Shown: piece by piece, positions 60,441-64,000 of the stretch
How the letters are laid out: every line of letters begins with the position of its first letter
Numbering within the stretch: position 1 is the first letter of the stretch
Source: Sipunculus nudus
Taxonomy: Eukaryota > Annelida > Sipuncula > Golfingiida > Sipunculidae
Direction: 5' to 3'
Length of the DNA stretch: 64,000 bases
NCBI GenBank assembly: GCA_026874595.1
Contig: CM049316.1
Coordinates: forward strand, 50,282,695 to 50,346,694
Position numbers and translations under genes: made by a program
Notes under the pieces: generated by a model
What the model saw: only the letters and a program-made list of their open reading frames with translations
Told to the model about the DNA's origin: nothing
The model's database searches: none

Positions 60441-61775
60441 CGCTAGAGGCCACAGTTATTGAGCAATCGCTCTGAAACTTATACATATACTGTAAGATCT
60501 GTTCTCCTCGGAGCCTATTGTTTTTGGTCATGATCGGTCAAAGGTCAAGGTCAGGGTCACCAAAAAACCTAAAATCTTTATTTTCTTCATATCCTCGTCA
60601 ATAATAACCGCAGCCGCATAATCCGTAGCTCATTTTATTCCTCACTATGTTAGCTTTCCAAGTGCTAGCAAATTTTTCTGGTCGATTGTTACCATCGTAA
60701 CGTATTTTTGGGGGAAAATCAGAAAATTCGAAAATTTCACTCAAAATTTTTCATTTTTTAAGTTAGAGAGGTCTAGTTTTTTGCATTGTGTAGCATTTAA
60801 TATGCTCTATGGAAAATTAACGGGAGTCTCGCAAAATCTCTTGCCATTTTTCGTCAAATGAGACTTTTCGAGATTTCATTAAAAACGATTTAGAGGTGGC
60901 AGTTTTACAGCTAAGGTTCTAAAAGTGACATATTTTCTGTTTTTCTGTATTATCTCGAACTTGTTTTGTCATTTTTTGAAATTAGCCACCAGGGGGCGTG
61001 GTACTGGAAACACTGCAACTGACCATTTTTCTGCAATACCAAAAAAAATATTAAACGTGGCACAATGTTTACTATCTTATCTGAAACTAGGATCGTCGGC
61101 TTATTCCTGCGTACATGTAGCTTTGCGCTGCTGTTACCATGGTAACCAAATTTTTGGGTAAAACTTGGCAATCTGAAAATAATAAGTTTTTTGCTTCTAT
61201 CTCTGTTAATATTTATACTACAAGTGTCTAGTTTTCTGCATGAGGTAGCATTCCCTTGCCACTAATGCAGTTAATTGCAAGTCTCGTAGAATCTCGCTCT
61301 GTTTTCCGTCAAACGAGAAATTACGAGATTTCACAGAAATGCATATAACTTGGTCACCTTTTCGGCTAAAGAGGAGCAGTTTTCAGCATTTTGTTGCGTT
61401 TTGGGAGCTTAACAAGATAATAACTTATATCTCGCCACATCTCGTACCATCTCCCGCCAAACGAGAATATTCGAGAATTCGAACAAATGTCTATATCTCT
61501 GTCATTAGAATGCCAGAGATTTTATTTTTCTATTGTTCAAGATTCACTTGACTAGTTTGAAGTGACAAAATTGAATATCTCGTCATATCTCGCATCATTT
61601 CTTGTCAAACGAGAACATGGGACCATTCAAAGATACGCCTATAATTCTGTTATTTTAATGCTGAAGACCTTTAGTTTTCAGCATTCGATAGCGTCTAACA
61701 CTCTCGGTCACATTATGTGTTTATATTGTAAGTTTCGTCAAATCTGGGATCGTTTTTTCTTCAAAAAAAAAAAGT
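60441..61775 (+). repeat. Family C repeat unit, copy 3
   Basis: Broken dyad GTTACCATCGTAAC at 60688-60701, CTCF-like motif at 60986-60999, perfect palindrome at 61133-61146, then dyad monomers. The first 60 bp (GTAAGATCTGTTCTCC) match copy 1 better than copy 2. Confidence 0.85.
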
Positions 61776-62235
61776 ACATCCTATTGCCGTGACCATAAGT
61801 GGCGGCAGTATGTGATAGTAAATGTCGGCAGGGGCATTACACTTGACAGCTGGAGCCGTGTTCTATGGGTGTGCGATGGCCCATGAAGAAGACTTCTATT
61901 GTGTTGTTATCGTCTTCCTTTGATTACTGCTTCGTAAGCTTCACAGACCAGCGCCAACCACCTGGTTGCCATGTGTCCTCAATGTAAACAACCTTTGCTG
62001 TTTTCCTTTCCCTAAGATATGTATGGTAGCCTGTTCACTTGTCCTTAGATTGTTTATTGTTGGTGTATTGAAGTAAAATAAAATGCCAGGTTTTCCTGCA
62101 TATTGATCGTAAATTGAATAAAATCATACAAGAACCAACCAATGTTCTATGACCACTATTTCAGATTTGAGATCAGAACAATTGCTTTCTGCATAAACCA
62201 CTATGACCAGATTTGATAAACTTTAAAGTGGTCTA
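61776..62235. other. Spacer with exon-like fragment, copy 3
   Basis: Third copy of the spacer between family C and the 365 bp array. Confidence 0.7.
61840..62034 (-). pseudogene. Exon-like coding fragment, copy 3, with nonsense codon
   Basis: The same 65-codon frame (TAA at 61837-61839), but ACG AAG CAG CAA has become ACG AAG CAG TAA near 61924. There is also a synonymous CAC and an N-to-S change near the end. This copy cannot encode the full fragment. Confidence 0.4.
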
Positions 62236-64000
62236 TATTTTTTTCTGAAGAAGTTGAGCTATATGCTTGGAGATGCCAGCCAGTGGGTGTGAATGGATTG
62301 CAATGAAACCCAAGCCAGGTGTTTGTGAAGAGTCTGGTGGAGATGAAGGGGGCCAAAACCTATTTGACAGTGTATAAGCATAAACTGGCCTGAAATCAGG
62401 TTTCTGGGGGCATGAAATTTTTGTTTGTGGGAACAGGGTAATATTTTCTTGTTTCCCTGTATATACACCCTAAACTGGGCCTAATGACACCAAAACCAGG
62501 TTTGTGGGACCATCAGTACAGATTTGAGGGGGAAAAATGGATTTTATCTGTATATCACTATGTTCACTGTGTCCAGATTTGGAAATTCAAACTGGCCCTA
62601 ATTTTTTTTCTGATGGAGTTGAGCCAAATGCTTTGAGATACCAGCCAGTGGGTGTAAATGGATTGCAATGATACCAAACCAGGTGTGTGTGTTGAGTTTT
62701 GTGGAGATGAGGGGGGCCAGAGCCTATCTGACTGTGTATAAGCATAAACTGGCCTGACATCAGGTTTTCTGGGGGCTTGAAATTCTTGTTTGTGTCAACA
62801 GGGTAATATTATCTTGTTTCCCTGTATATACACCTTGAATATGGCCTAATGACACCTAAACCATGTTTTAGGGACCATCATTACAGATTTGAGGTAAAAA
62901 AAAATGGATTTTCCCTGTATATCACTATGTTCACTGTGTCCAGATTTGGAAATTCAAACTGGCCCTAATTTTTTTTCTGAGGGAGTTGAGCCAAATGCTT
63001 GGTGATGCCAGCCAGTGGGTGTAAATGGATTGCAATGATACCCAAACCAGGAGTGTATGTTGAGTTTTGTGGATATGAAGGGGGCCAGAACCTATTTGAC
63101 TGTGTATAAGCATAAACTGGCCTGAAATCAGGTTTCTGGGGGCATGGAATTTTTGTTTGTGGGAACAGGGTAATATTATCTTGTTTCCCTGTATATACAC
63201 CCTAAACTGGGCCTAATGACACCAAAACCAGGTTTGTGGGACCATCAGTACAGATTTGAGGGGGAAAAATGGATTTTCTCTGTATATCACTATGTTCACT
63301 GTGTCCAGATTTGGAAATTCAAACTGGCCCTAATTTTTTTTCTGAGGGAGTTGAGCCAAATGCTTGGTGATGCCAGCCAGTGGGTGTAAATGGATTGCAA
63401 TGATACCCAAACCAGGAGTGTGTGTTGAGTTTTGTGGAGATGAGGGGGGCCAGAACCTATTTGACTGTGTATAAGCATAAACTGGCCTGAAATCAGGTTT
63501 CTGGGGGCAGGAAATTTTTGTTTGTGGGAACAGGGTAATATTATCTTGTTTCCCTGTATATACACCCTAAACTGGGCCTGATGACACCAAAACCAGGTTT
63601 GTGGGACCATCAGTACAGATTTGAGGGGGAAAAATGGATTTTCTCTGTATATCACTATGTCCACTGTGTCTAGATTTGGAAATTCAAACTGGCCCTAATT
63701 TTTTTTTCTGAGGGATTTGAACCTAATGCTTTGAGATTCCAGCCAGTGGGTGTAAATGGATTGCAATGATAGCCAAACCAGGTGTGTGTGATGAGTCTGA
63801 TGGAGATGAGGTGGTCCAAAACACTATTTGCCTGTGTATAATAAGCCATAAGTCCTCAGCTGAAATCAGCTTTCTGGGGGCTTGAAATGTTTGCTGGTGG
63901 GAACAAGGTAATATTATCTTGTTATCATGGATATACACCCTAAAATGGGCCTGAGAACACCAAATACATGCATGTTGGACCATGAGTACAGATTTGAGGT
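62236..64000 (+). repeat. 365 bp tandem array D, copy 3, cut by window end
   Basis: Landmarks near 62277, 62642, 63009, 63374 and 63741. Order a-b-a-a and the diverged last unit, as in copy 2 (offset about 24507). Confidence 0.92.

Overview
This window is a block of eukaryotic repetitive DNA. I see no intact protein-coding gene, rRNA or tRNA in it. Almost all of the sequence consists of head-to-tail repeats on the + strand, at several nested scales. The long open frames are either translations of TGTC/TGTT microsatellites or frames copied in every repeat unit. The content suggests an invertebrate animal genome: TGTC tetranucleotide tracts, direct AGGTCA-type repeats, CTCF-like motifs, and modular satellites with foldback pieces. 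A bivalve or other mollusc is my best guess from general familiarity, held weakly.

Building blocks. (A) A satellite monomer of about 148 bp with a nested inverted repeat, grouped into composite units of roughly 1.8-2.1 kb. Each composite has a leader (CTCTCCTGGCC, AGGTCA repeats, CCATGG palindrome), a run of monomers, and a tail ending in a short hairpin. (B, C, G) Diverged relatives with the same order of parts plus a CTCF-like motif; G also forms tandem units of about 320-330 bp. (F) A 324-330 bp tandem unit. (D) A 365 bp tandem unit. (M) A 63-72 bp foldback minisatellite joined to TGTC tracts. (H) A spacer with a TAA microsatellite. (E) A poorly understood 1.8 kb stretch with a T/G homopolymer. 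(T) A terminal module ending in CGACC-NNN-GGTCG followed by TCTAG.

Layout: A (1-1686), M, B, GC-rich island, M, C, exon-like fragment, D (5.4-7.9 kb), E, T, A x2 (10.2-13.2), M, F, G, A x6 (15.7-26.2), C, H, T, G, M, C, H, T, G, M, C, fragment, D (37.7-39.5), E, T, B, A-like, M, F, G, A x3 (46.6-51.0), B, A-like, M, G, M, C, H, T, G, M, C, fragment, D (62.2 to the end).

Large-scale history. About 28.57-39.49 kb recurs at 53.02-64.00 kb (offset 24.45-24.51 kb). About 3.6-15.7 kb recurs, with different insertions, at 35.9-46.6 kb (offset 30.6-32.3 kb). I saw no inverted copies.

Most notable: all the main families share one order of parts (microsatellite, AGGTCA direct repeats, CCATGG palindrome, dyad monomers, often a CTCF-like motif, terminal hairpin). 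Several dyads keep their pairing although their bases differ between families. This looks like one modular non-autonomous mobile element family that has seeded satellite arrays. That interpretation is inference; the motifs and pairings are directly visible.
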